A DNA stretch of 64,000 bases from assembly GCA_001179505.1 (NCBI GenBank), contig CDMY01001040.1, positions 155,056 through 219,055 of the forward strand, given 5' to 3'. The DNA is from Vitrella brassicaformis. Taxonomy: Eukaryota > Sar > Vitrellaceae. Below the pieces are notes generated by a model. It saw only the letters and a list, made by a program, of their open reading frames with translations. It had not been told where the DNA came from and ran no database searches. The position numbers were made by a program, and so were the translations under genes. Shown in pieces: positions 13,501 to 26,157 of this stretch (position 1 is its first letter; every line of letters starts with the position of its first letter).

Positions 13501-13596
13501 TATCGGTGCAGGAGACAGTGGGCGAGCTTCCCTTGGGTGGGGCATATCTGGCAAAGGACGGGAGACAACGAAGCGAGTGTCGGCCGGCCAGCTCAT
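10571..13596 (-). CDS. Repeat-domain protein with an AP2-like domain
   Basis: Six exons join in phase: 13470-13596, 11821-13383, 11661-11735, 10971-11543, 10762-10899, 10571-10692, giving 865 residues. The first ATG (13596, MSWPAD) lies in the only frame that splices correctly to exon 2. Repeat copies are at about aa 78-174 (degenerate, VTVGP core) and 224-331 (HEEAVTC, GPFADG, HRDPTRG). At about 492-555 (genomic 11846-12037), a GFHVTY start, a basic KSRYF strand and a REALVHAVAFRDE helix resemble the AP2/ERF fold used by apicomplexan AP2 transcription factors. This is a weak, by-eye match. A further very divergent copy may sit in the exon at 10971-11543. The linker after copy 2 (KRKRLQPPAEQ) matches the frameshifted gene at 48.6-53.9 kb. 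A role as DNA-binding regulator is inference from the AP2-like part. Confidence 0.75.
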
Positions 13597-13655
13597 TGTG
13601 CGAGCGTGTGAGTGTGCGTGGGTCTGCGTCACTCACCTGCAGCGCGTTCTGGGTT

Positions 13656-15173
13656 TTATTTTGCTCGCCTCCTCTGGTCCTCTTCGGCGAGCCTCACGGG
13701 GAGCACTACAGCAGGGGGCTCGCTCTGAGCACGACACCACAGGCAAACCGCCCCTCCGCACACGGATGACCGGTGGCTGTTGCGGGTTTGCCATACCGAT
13801 TGACGGAGCACGTGATGCACCCACTTCTCGGCCTTATTGCGCACCTTCTCGTAGCGCGACTCGATCGGGGCCGAGGAACCCAACGTACACACACGCATAC
13901 TGAACACACCAATGGCACACAGACATGCACATCTTACTTAGGTCGCCTGTACTCTTCATTCGTCGGTGCTTACGCTCTCCAGACAGCGTCACGGTATTGG
14001 CCCTCGTCCATCCCATCCGGCACGCCAAACTGTAGGGCCGTCGGCGGGTCGAACACCTGGTACTGCGGCTCCTCACTCACACCGCCACCAGCTCCGCCAC
14101 CAACAGACGAACGGTCGTTATCTCCGCCCTCCTCACAAGCACCCGTCGGCATCAGCGCAGTATCATGCCGTGCAGCTACCTCCCCCCTCTCGTCGCTCGG
14201 CTGCTCTCCCGCTGCCGCTGCCACTGCCGCCGGCTGGTCTCCCCGCTCAGGGCCGGGACCGCTCTTGTCTGCCGGGGCGCCAACAGATCGCTGCTCGGTC
14301 GATGCACCTCCTCCATCTGCTGGCGGTGATGGTAACGTGTGTCGGTCCTCGGTGTGGGTGAGGGGTCCGTCACCACTGATGCGATCGTCGGCAGGAGGGG
14401 GTGGGCGTGGGGGACTTGGTTCACATGACGCCGGGACAGCGTCGCCAGTCTGTCCCCTCCTGGCCTTCTCGCAGTGCTGCGCCCCGTCCCTCTCGCCGTC
14501 ATCTGCCTTGACACTCGCACTCTCCTTGTCAGCCAGAACCTCAATCCACATCATGTCCCGACTGATCGCCTGCTTGGGCCTCAGCAGACGATGATTTGTC
14601 CGGCGGGGATGAATGGACCGGGGGCGACGCAGTGGGCCGGACGCGCGTTGGTAGGCGAGAGCAGGTGAGGGTGCAGGGGGTCGCGCCGTGAAGTTCACCC
14701 TTCTTCGCTGGATGGCATCGAGCACCTCATTGGTCGCCCTCTCGAACCTCTGGTGAACCACCTCCCTCCAGCCCTCCTCCGACACAAATGGCACGACAGG
14801 CAAGTTGGTCAAATCTACCTCGCGCACGACCGCCTGGCCGCCTGCAGGTGGGCGGAACTCGCACAAGAAGCCGCCGGTGCCCGACGAGTCCCAGTCGATG
14901 TCGCTCAGCTCCGTATAATTGGGCTGGATCTCGCGCAGCTTGGCACAAACACGTCTTGCGTGGGCTGCCAGCGCCTCAGCGGCATCAGGCTGCGATGCGA
15001 TGGTGCGGCTATCTGATAGACGCACACAAACCGATCCATCCAGCACATTTATCCAGGATGCGATGCTTGTCAGCATGAATTTGGCTTGGGTGCTTGTCGT
15101 GTCAGCAGGCCATTCGTCGTGCACCTCACGTACCTTGAGGCTCGCCCGTCTGAGGTCCGTGCCCTCCACTCAT
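13656..15173 (-). CDS. Unknown protein, probable divergent member of the repeat cluster
   Basis: Three exons join in phase: 15134-15173, 13974-15012, 13656-13899, giving 440 residues from the ATG at 15173 (MSGGHGPQ). Residues of roughly 20-120 show a helix, a W-D segment, a two-strand stretch and an EEGWREV helix. The layout, but not the wording, resembles the divergent copy in the neighbour at 10571-13596. The centre is a long acidic and Pro-rich linker. The final exon has a Cys-containing basic stretch. The stop lies only 59 bp from the start codon of the next gene in the same orientation, and a perfect CTGCAG/GTGAGT donor sits just after the stop. A 3' UTR intron or a different 3' model is therefore possible. 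No known domain recognised. Confidence 0.6.
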
Positions 15174-15867
15174 GCTGAGCCTGCTTCCTCCCGACGGGGA
15201 GATCTCAATCCACCAACCATTGCCAGTGGAGAAGACGGAGAGGCGTAAACGTTACAGTGAGCCTCTCTGGGCGAACAAAGTATAAAATCCTTTTCTTTCC
15301 GGTGTGCTCTGTCTGTCTGTCTCTCTCTCTCTCTCTGTCTTCTTCATCCGCACCAATGACCACAATCCTCAGCAATCGAAGAGTCCAAAGCGACTGACGC
15401 ATCACATTGAAGTCTTCGAAGCTGCTGAGCATCACGGTCATTGTGAGACAACGTGCAGCGAGACGATGACACGCAGTCAGTACCCCAGGACAGGAGACAC
15501 ATCCGATGGTGACACCAGTGAGGTGAAAGTGAGGCGCTCTCAGCTTCTAAGACACATGATTGATACGTACGTATAATTGTCTGTCTACACAGATGACACA
15601 ACGAACGCTCATGCACACCAAATTTCCACCTCCTCACCGTCCGTCCGTCAGTCAGTCAGTCAGGCAGGCAGGCAGACGGAGAAAGCAGCGCCTTGCGCTG
15701 ATGTATGTCAGTGCCCACCCACTCAATGCACACGGCACCTACACCAACCATATACACACCCTACCACACCCTCCCACAGCCTGCCTGCCTGCCAACCAGC
15801 CGGGAGAAAACAAGAAGGGCAAAATCTCATGATCCGCCTCCCCCTCCCCCAGGCGTGCGTCCACGTA
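15174..15867. other. Intergenic
   Basis: Non-coding in both strands as far as I can see. It contains (CT)n near 15315-15340 and CAGT and GGCA runs near 15645-15675. It is upstream of the minus-strand gene starting at 15173 and downstream of the one ending at 15868. Confidence 0.55.
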
Positions 15868-16169
15868 TCACCGCCCGACCTTCTCCGTTTCCTTCTCCTT
15901 GGTGTCCTCTGCTGGCACGGCGCACTCATCCTCACACCCTTGGGGGTAGGCCGACTTGTCCCGCAGCTTCGCCGCCCTCTCCTCCATCACCTTGGCCAGA
16001 TCGGGCCTCCCTGTGAGCCGCAGCCTGTTACTCGCCCAGATGTCATATGCGACGTCCACTGCAGGGCCGATGACTGGAAGCTTAGTGGCCGCATAGACCC
16101 AGCCAAGACCTGCACACACACAAGACAAGGCAGAAGAGGCGACAGCACTATGTGTGCCTTGTCGGCCTC

Positions 16170-16200
<31 letters not shown>

Positions 16201-16729
16201 CTTGTTGTGCTCACCGATGGCTTCATAGACCCTCCTGAAGACCTCCACCCCGCTGATGACGTCGCCCGACGACGTGACGGCATGAATGGACCGCATGCCC
16301 CTCTCGAAGTCCACATTGCCGTGCTCTTCCTGCTTGTACCCCGGCGACGCCAGGTCAGTGAACTGGATCTTGCCCTCCGTGTCGCGCTTCTTGCTGCAAA
16401 GCAAATAAAGCACACACACACACAACACAGCACGACAGTCGCGCTCCTCGAGGTCAGTGCGGGTGCGTGTCTGCATCTGATCTCTCTCACAGGAAGTCTA
16501 TCTCCTTGAGGCACAGCGGACACTCGCCATCGTAGAGGAGGTCAATCTGCCAGGTCGGTGGAGATTGGGCCGCCCGCTGGGACATCATCCGAGCGCGAGT
16601 GAGCCGTTGGAAGGCATTGGATGACGTCAGGCGGCCTCCTGAGGCGGGCAGCTGGAAAGATCTGCTCACGCGGGCAGCGGCGACGAACATGATCACCGTC
16701 AGCAACACACTGCTTTGTCCTCTGCACAT
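15868..16729 (-). CDS. DCC-family thiol-disulfide oxidoreductase-like protein (DUF393), probably plastid-targeted
   Basis: Three exons join in phase: 16491-16729, 16215-16393, 15868-16109, giving 219 residues. The core shows the DCC signature YDGECPLC followed by a KEIDFL helix, the D-x3-C-x2-C arrangement of the YuxK/DUF393 family. The rest continues with the usual pattern of an FTDL strand, a GxEVFRRVYEAIG helix and a C-terminal LPVIGPAVDVAYDIWASNR region. The N-terminus has a hydrophobic stretch (LLTVIMFVAAA) followed by RSFQLP and a Ser/Arg-rich segment. That is the signal peptide plus Phe plus transit-peptide layout of proteins sent to a secondary plastid, so a redox role there is inferred. 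The C-terminal tail is acidic with two extra Cys (GCEDEC). The second intron holds a long (GT)n run near 16171-16200. Confidence 0.85.
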
Positions 16730-16986
16730 CAATTCAGGCCTGAAAGGGATAGACTACCGACGGTGCACCCTTCCTTGAGCATCAACTGTCAAGCGCTGGA
16801 AGAGAGCGAGCTTCTCTTCCTGGCCCGGCCATGATGGATCGGCCAGCATCACTGGAGAGCATGCAACGAAAAAGGTTGACGAGAAAACACTGCATGCAGA
16901 CATGCACACGAAATGTCGCATCACGGCACTTTGTGTCCGTTTCCTCGCTCCTTTCGCATGATCTGTCTTTTTGTCTGTCTGTCTGT

Positions 16987-19714
<2,728 letters not shown>

Positions 19715-21040
19715 ATGGATCCGTCCCAGCAAGCGCTCCTCACGTCACTCCTTCAACTGCAGCAGCATGCACCTGCACCCACCGGAGCAACCCCTGACCT
19801 CCCGCAGCTTGCCACGGCCCTGCTCACACAGCAGCTGACCCAACAAGTACCCTCCCACCCTTCAATCCAGCCTCCCATGGCTCCGCAGGCTGCTCCGGCA
19901 CAGCTGGACATCTCATCGATTCTCGGCCTATCACCTGCTGCTGCACCGCCTCCCGCCGCCGCTCTGCACGGGCTATCTGCCGAGACCATTCTGCAGGCGC
20001 TCGGGATGGGTCAACAGACACAGACGGCCTCCCCAGCTGCAGTGCCGATACAGCCACTTGTCCAGAGTGCCAGGGCAGATGAGCCGCCGGCCGCCAAGAG
20101 GCCGCGAGTCGAGAGGCGAGATGAGGGCGGTGCTGGTGCTGGTGCTGGTGCTGGGGAAAGCGGTGCGCTTCATGTGGTTGGCCGCTCTGAAGAGGCGAGC
20201 AGCGTCAGGGGGTGGAACAAGGGGCAACTGCAGCAGGTACGAATCTAGCTCGTTGTGCATCATCCATCTTTGATGAATATGCATCTCTGTGTGTCTTTGA
20301 TCGTTGTGTGTGCAGTATTACTACCAGTGGTACATCATCAATGGTTACGCCCATCAGGATGCCATCAAGTCGGCAGCAGGTGAGCTAGCCCCCTCAGCCT
20401 CACTCAATACCTTTTTGTTGGTTTCTTTGTTTCAGTTCACGCCGGTTTGGCTCTGCTTGACAGCGTGAACCGATCCACCAGCAACACAACCACCACCTCT
20501 CCGCCCCCCACAGCAGCAGCAGCAGCAGCTCCACAGCCACCACACATCATCAAACCGGAGCCCAAACCAGAGCAACCCACCCAGGCAGCCCCCACCCCTC
20601 AGCCAGTAGAACAACAAGCCCCACAGCCTCAGCAGACACAGCCGCCTGCGACACAGCCAGCGGCGACGCCAGCACCAGAGACGATGGGCAAGGAGCAAGA
20701 AGCACTGCCTGTCGTCGAGACCAACACCGTGATCGAATCAGCGAGTGTCGGCGAGGTGGCCCCTCCAACACCTGCACCTGCTGCTGGTAATGACAGTCTG
20801 ATGAACTCAACAGCCGCTGGCCCTGCCCCGCTGGCAACAGCCGCTGGCCCTGCCCCGCTGGTGTTTGCCGGTGGTGGTGGTGGCCAGGTCAGTGGCGGTG
20901 TTGTGGCTGGTGTGCCGGTGTACGAAGACGGGCCTTCCGTGGCTGCCGCAGACAACGGGGGGCCGGGCGATGATGGAGATGGTGGGGGTGAAATGGCCGA
21001 GCAAGATGCTAGGGAAGATAGCGGGCAGCAGAATATGTAG
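19715..21040 (+). CDS. Q/P/A-rich protein, probably nuclear
   Basis: Three exons join in phase: 19715-20236, 20316-20379, 20436-21040, giving 396 residues from the ATG at 19715. The N-terminus (MDPSQQALLTSLLQLQQ) and most of the protein are Gln/Pro/Ala-rich and look disordered. The basic stretch AAKRPRVERR near aa 125-135 is a good candidate nuclear signal. The only compact-looking part spans the two introns, roughly aa 165-210: a WNKGQLQQYYYQWY start, a GYAHQDAIKSAAVHAG helix and LLDSVN. It is aromatic-rich and amphipathic. I do not recognise it. The C-terminal third is Ala/Pro/Gly-rich with an acidic end. A role in transcription is a guess from composition. Confidence 0.75.
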
Positions 21041-21273
21041 TCGCTGCAGCAGCGTTTAATTGTTTGTGGATAGGCCTCAGGCAGGCAGGCAGGCAGGCAG
21101 GGAGGGATGACAGGTGTGCATGCCGGACACCTCATCCACGCATCCATTGATTCGTGTGTGTGTTTCCCTTATGATAATCAATCCATTGAGGCATTGTGAG
21201 TGGGCGATGGCTGGCCGGCTGGGTAGCTCATACTGCCAAAGAATAGCGCCTTCAGCCTCGCTCACGGCCCTTA

Positions 21274-21597
21274 GATCAGTACCGATACACAACGGACGAC
21301 TCCAACGATTCATTCACACTGTCTATGTGGGGCAGATACTATAGATGTGGCGAGCGAATTTCACGAGCCCATCCGATTCAAGACAGTCAAGGTACGACGG
21401 GGAGACACAATGTGAAAGCGGGAGAGAGCTCTCAGTTATCCTCTGTGTGTGCGTGTCTGGTTGCTGCCTGGCTGTCTGTCTGGCCGCAGGGGTTGAGTGT
21501 GGGTGAGGTGTATGTGTTGGGAGGGGAGAGGCTCAATGCTGTGCTGTTGGACTCGCTGGCCGAGCTACTGCGGATTCACCAGCTGCCTTCACACTGA
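21274..21597 (+). CDS. Possible 3' end of a small unknown gene
   Basis: Two exon-like pieces join in phase 0: about 21274-21391 (ending FKTVK before a GTACGA donor) and 21490-21597 (GLSVGEVYVLGGERLN to a TGA stop). The second has protein-like composition with an amphipathic helix LLDSLAELLRIHQL. No start codon or upstream exon could be fixed, and the piece lies 230 bp after another gene's stop. It may be a remnant. Confidence 0.3.
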   Translation, partial: DQYRYTTDDSNDSFTLSMWGRYYRCGERISRAHPIQDSQGTTGRHNVKAGESSQLSSVCACLVAAWLSVWPQGLSVGEVYVLGGERLNAVLLDSLAELLRIHQLPSH

Positions 21598-22584
21598 CTG
21601 ACTTGCAAGCTCATGTGCATGACACACACGTACAGACAGACAGACAGACAGACGATATTTCACGACAAACTGAGCGGGTGGGGTTGGTCCGCCACTCTCT
21701 AAGCTGGTGCCAGGGATAGATAGGCCTCAACAAGAGCTGTCGATTGCATATAAGAATGGTGGGTCCACTATACGTCTGTGGCGAGAAATGACCAATGACA
21801 TTCCCTGACCATGTGAGAGCCAGATCTCTACAACCAGATCTCGTGGCACCTTGCTGCATGACGCATATGAACCGCAATGGAATGCGCTGCAACATGGTAC
21901 TCACACCTTGAGCTCATCTTCTCTCGTTGTCGAGAAATGACACGATCAGTGCCGGCGGCCCGGGGGTGCTGGATCTAGTCAACGAAGATGCATCCAGCCG
22001 CCGTTCCTGCAGCATCTGAACCACAACAAGAGCAGCCATCTGTCATTTCTTGACAGCGAGGCTCATTCGCTCACCTCTCTCTTTGCAATGAATGGATCGC
22101 CGGCAAGCTCGCGCAGAAGATCAGGGCGGAGATCTAGAGATGGCGGCCGCCAGAGGGAAGGCCAAAGCCAAGGCAAAGCCCTCTGCTGCCCGTCTCTTTG
22201 TGTGGTGATTGCCTGTCACCCGCTGAGTGTTTCTGCCGGGCGGTTTGTCGATTGGCGGTCAGGGTGGAGAGAAACGAGTGATCGGTCATGTACTTCGTGT
22301 CGATCAATCACTAATAACTCCATGAGGTGAGCACCAATCGGCACGCCCCTTTGTCAGGGTGTTCAGCAGAGACACCCCGTGATTTGCACCAGACGGATTT
22401 TTGATTGCATGTCTCGTTGCAGAGATACGACGCCAACAAGGCATCGGGTACATGGGATTTCTCAGGAAATCGTTAATAACTCTTCACGGTTGATGGCTAC
22501 GGGGCTCGTTTTTGGTGAGTGTAATGCTGTTGACATGCTTGACATTTCCCCTCGAGGGATCTTTGATTTATGGTCTGGGTGCAG
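21598..22584. other. Intergenic upstream of a retrotransposon fragment
   Basis: No supported gene. A (CAGA)n run lies at about 21632-21653. Short similar blocks ending GCAGAGATA precede both 22430 and 22587, which may be remnants of mobile DNA. Confidence 0.4.
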
Positions 22585-23710
22585 AGATATGTGCGCTCTC
22601 AGCCCCCTCCGCGAGGCCATCGCCAAGGAGCTGCTGCCGGCCCTCCTCGGCGGCTCTGTGACGCCGTCCGAGGTCGACCTGATGCTGCTGCCTGCCCGGC
22701 ATGGCGGCACCGGCATACGTGACCCTCTCGACCGTGCCGCAGCCGCCTACCCCGCTTCCCGCGCGAGCACCAAGGTGGTCTCCAAGTCCGTCCAAGGCAA
22801 GGCTCCGTTCCACCCTGGCGACCATCGTGCCACCATCCGCCACGCCCTCACCCGGAGCAAGCAGCAGCAGGACGTCGCCCACAAGACCAAGAGGGAGGCC
22901 GCCCTGCCGCACATCGACCGCCGGCGCCATCGCGTCCTCTCCCGCAGCGCCGAGTACAAGACGTCCGGCTGGCTGACCACCCTCCCGTCGACAGACAACA
23001 ACACTGGTCTTGATGCTGCGGAGTTTCGAGATGCCCTCAACATGCGTTACGGCCGTCACCCCCCCGGCCTCGCTGCACGCTGCGACCACTGCAACCAGCC
23101 CCTCACCGTCGACCATGCGCTGTGCTGCAAGCGGTACGGCCTGGTGATTCGTCGCCACGACGAGCTGCGGGACACTTTTGCCGAGCTGATTGGGATGGCG
23201 TGGGGGGACGCTGGTGTGCGTCGGGAGGTGGTGTTGAAGGAGGGAGAGGAGGGGGAGGGTGGGGTCAGGGCGGACATCGTCGCTCGGGGCGTGTGGGAGC
23301 GGCAGGCGGCTGCGTCGTTTGACATCTGTATTACGGATCCTGACGCAACGTCTTACGCTTCCAAGAACCGATCGACCAAGTCCATCCTGAAGCAGCACGA
23401 GACCGCCAAGAAGAAGAAATACCGCTCGGCCGTCTGCGACTCCCGCGTGACCTTCTGCCCTCTGGTGGTGACGTGTGACGGTGTGTGGGGACACGATGCC
23501 AACGTGTTCATCGCCCACATGGCTCATGCGCTGTTGGAGAAGGAGGGGTGGAAGGGTCGGGGGTTCAGTCATGTGTCTGGATGGATTCGCTCTCGCTTGT
23601 CTATCGCCCTCGCGCGTGCGACTAGCTTCTGTCTGCGTGGGGGAGGGAGGGGAGGGTTTGCGGGACTGGGGTGTGCTGATGGGGCGGGGATTGATCCCTC
23701 CTCCCCTTGA
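22585..23710 (+). mobile_element. 5'-truncated non-LTR retrotransposon with restriction-like endonuclease
   Basis: One open frame to the TGA at 23708-23710. It reads like the region after the reverse-transcriptase palm in LINE elements. There is an LPARHGGTGIRDP block, a zinc knuckle CDHCNQPLTVDHALCC (C-x2-C-x7-H-x4-C), then a PD-(D/E)xK nuclease-like part with RADIV, FDICITDPDA, a KKKKYRSA helix and FCPLVVTCDGVWG. That order is typical of elements with a C-terminal restriction-like endonuclease. The reverse transcriptase is missing, so the copy cannot move by itself. The frame is intact, suggesting recent insertion or chance. The codon-rich GC composition differs from the AT-richer DNA just upstream, which fits a 5' truncation near 22585. 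Boundaries and any target-site duplication were not determined. Confidence 0.75.
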
Positions 23711-23939
23711 GCCTGTTTGACTCTGCGTGCTGATGGGACTGTATTTGTATGAGTATCACGGACACACAGACGAGTGTTACGGTTAATGACAGTTTCTCCC
23801 CCTATGGCACACCCCCATACAAATCTCCCCCAAAGTGAAAAAGGTGGCGGCTCAACCCGGTCGGTCAGTTTGTCGTGGGCCGCGGTCGATCGGATCGCTT
23901 CCGTAATACATACTACTACAGAGTCAAAGGCCGCTGCAC

Positions 23940-24639
23940 TACAAGCGGTACATCGCGAGAAAACTGACCCAGGGGGGTGGGAAACTGTGTTTTGTGCGGA
24001 AAACCGGGGCCCCATGCGGAAAGCTGAGCCAGGGGCCCGGAAAACTGGTGATCTGCAGGGGAAAACTGACGCCCTGAGTGGAAAACTGACCATCCGACGT
24101 GGAAAACTGGTGATCTGCAGTGGAAAACTGACCACCTGCGTGGAAAACCGGTGATCTGACGCGGAAACTGGCTTTCTGGTGCTTGTACCCAGTTTTCCAC
24201 GGCCTGATGCCGGTTTTCCGCTGAACCTGACTATCGTTTTGCTCTTGTCGTCAAGGAATAGACAGACAGGAGGGGAGAATTGTGGCGGGGAGACAAAGTG
24301 CCGCTTGTATGGCATGATGCATGTGGCATCAGGCAGCGGAAAACTGGCACATTCAGTGGAAAACTGGCATCAGGCAGTGGAAAACTGGGTACAAGCACCA
24401 GAAAGCCAGTTTTCCGCGTCAGATCACCGGTTTTCCACGCAGGTGGTCAGTTTTCCACTGCAGATCACCAGTTTTCCACGTCGGATGGTCAGTTTTCCAC
24501 TCAGGGCGTCAGTTTTCCACTGCAGATCACCAGTTTTCCGGGCCCCTGGCTCAGTTTTCCGCATGGGGCCCCGGTTTTCCGCACAAAACACAGTTTCCCA
24601 CCCCCCCTGGTTCAGTTTTCTCGCAATGTACCGCTTGTA
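23940..24639. repeat. Large inverted repeat made of GGAAAACTG units
   Basis: The left arm (about 23940-24225) and right arm (about 24352-24639) are near-perfect reverse complements, differing at only a handful of positions, around a spacer of about 125 bp. Each arm carries about a dozen GGAAAACTG or close variants every 15-25 bp. Near the inner end of each arm the unit turns to the opposite strand. The arms also share spacers such as GTGATCTGCAGTGG and GACCATCCGACG. The outer boundary is near TACAAGCGGTACAT. No gene is encoded; the open frames here are by-products of the repeat. Confidence 0.9.
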
Positions 24640-24744
24640 CTGTGAGCTGACACACTCGCTCTCTCTGACAGTCACACGCCAGTCAGTCAGTCAGTCAATC
24701 AGTCACATTCACTCGCCCACTCACTCACCGGCCATCCACCCACC

Positions 24745-25501
24745 ATGTCTCAAGAGCACCACCCTGAGCAGCAGCAGCACAGCCATGACGATGATGACGC
24801 CATGGCCTCACACAACAACCACCAGCAGCATGACCATGACGACCACAACCACCCCGCCACCAAAACTGACGAGGGAGGAGAGCACACCATGGCATTGACG
24901 GATGAGGCCAGCGGCGGGGGCGGTGAGATGGCCGTCACATCTGACGTCACATCCGCCATCGAAGCTTGGTACGTACGGACAGACAGACACAAAGGGGGAA
25001 GGGGAAGACGAGACACTCGCGTCATCAATATCTGTGTCTCTGTCTGTCTGTCTGTCTGCGTGTGCTGTGATCAATGTGCCTCTGTGTGTGTGTGTGTGTG
25101 TGTGTGTGCAGGCGTGCTGACTTCGATGCGGGCCTCAAGCTGTTCCAAGAGCGGTATGTAATCGAGGGTCACACTTGACACGCGACACATCACCACCATC
25201 ACTCACTCGTGTCATCAATGCACATTCTGTGTGATGTGAATCATGTGGTAGTTTCCAAAGTCTGGTCGAGTCGGTGTCAGTGTCTGTGGAGGCCGTCGAC
25301 GGCGAGACAGAGCGGGAGACAGACAGAAAGGAGGCCATCGCACAACAGTCCAAACAAATGATGCAGCGATTCATGTAAGTGTGCTCGACACACATAGACA
25401 CACATAGACACACATAGACAATGTCTGTCTGTCTGTCTCTTGTGCGTCCGGTCAGGTCGATGATTTCCAGCGTGCAGGCGTGTTTGGCGGCACACGAATG
25501 A
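24745..25501 (+). CDS. Small His/Asp/Gln-rich protein of unknown function
   Basis: Four exons join in phase: 24745-24968, 25112-25153, 25252-25374, 25456-25501, giving 144 residues. The start ATG (MSQEHHPEQQ) is the first in the exon. The N-terminal half is low-complexity with Q, H, D and N runs. The C-terminal half from about aa 75 is predicted helical: RADFDAGLKLFQERF, then a long charged stretch and QQSKQMMQRFMSMISSVQACL, which may form a coiled coil. The intron before the fourth exon holds repeated CACATAGACA units. I do not recognise a family. Confidence 0.65.
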
Positions 25502-26157
25502 GAGAGACGAATGACAAAACGAGTGACACACCAACATGCAGACAGACAGACAGACAAACAGACAATCGAACTAACGCACATGAAAGACAACAGGGTGGAC
25601 GCTGGCACACATGAGTGAGTGACTGAGTGAGTGAGTGAATGGGATGAGCCAACGATTCATCAATTGAAGGACACACGAACAACCAAAGGACACATCATGC
25701 ATTATTTGCAGAAGACGTCTCACTGAGCGCCATCGCCTCCGACCACCGAAGAGCGGCCGGCCGGCAGCTCGTCAAGAAGGGGGAGACCCCAGCCAGGACA
25801 CACAGATAGAGGTGGTAGCGGGCTGGGTGGACTCGTTAGTGACACATCTGGACTGACGTGTGTGCCTTGTGTGTTGAGACAGACGATGTGATAGTGATGG
25901 TGACGGACATAGGTAAGCCTTCATTCATTCAACGACACAAAGACACATGGATGAAGTCTGAGACGCTATGTATTTCCACGGCACATATCACATGGACAGT
26001 AAGCCGCCCTGTCCCTCCCCCTTCCCTCCCTCCCTTCATCCCTTCATCCCTCTCTCCCCTCCCTTCATCCCTCCCCTCCCTCCATCCATCCATCCATCCC
26101 ATCCCTCCCTCCCCTCCCTCCCATCCCTCCCCCCCTTAATCCCATCCCTCCCACCCA
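25502..26157. other. Convergent intergenic region with a pyrimidine-rich tract
   Basis: No gene seen between two converging genes. Positions 25995-26160 form a strand-biased CCCTCCCTTCATCC-type tract, purine-rich on the minus strand, at the 3' side of the gene ending at 26158. Confidence 0.6.

Noticed and set aside
13470-15173. Merging the genes at 10571-13596 and 13656-15173 into one
   Set aside because: The phase needed to join them runs through an in-frame TAA at 13656, and each gene has its own ATG that splices in phase.
23940-24639. CRISPR-like array
   Set aside because: The units are short, variable in spacing and arranged as an inverted repeat in a eukaryotic genome. The spacers recur between arms and no cas-like gene is near.
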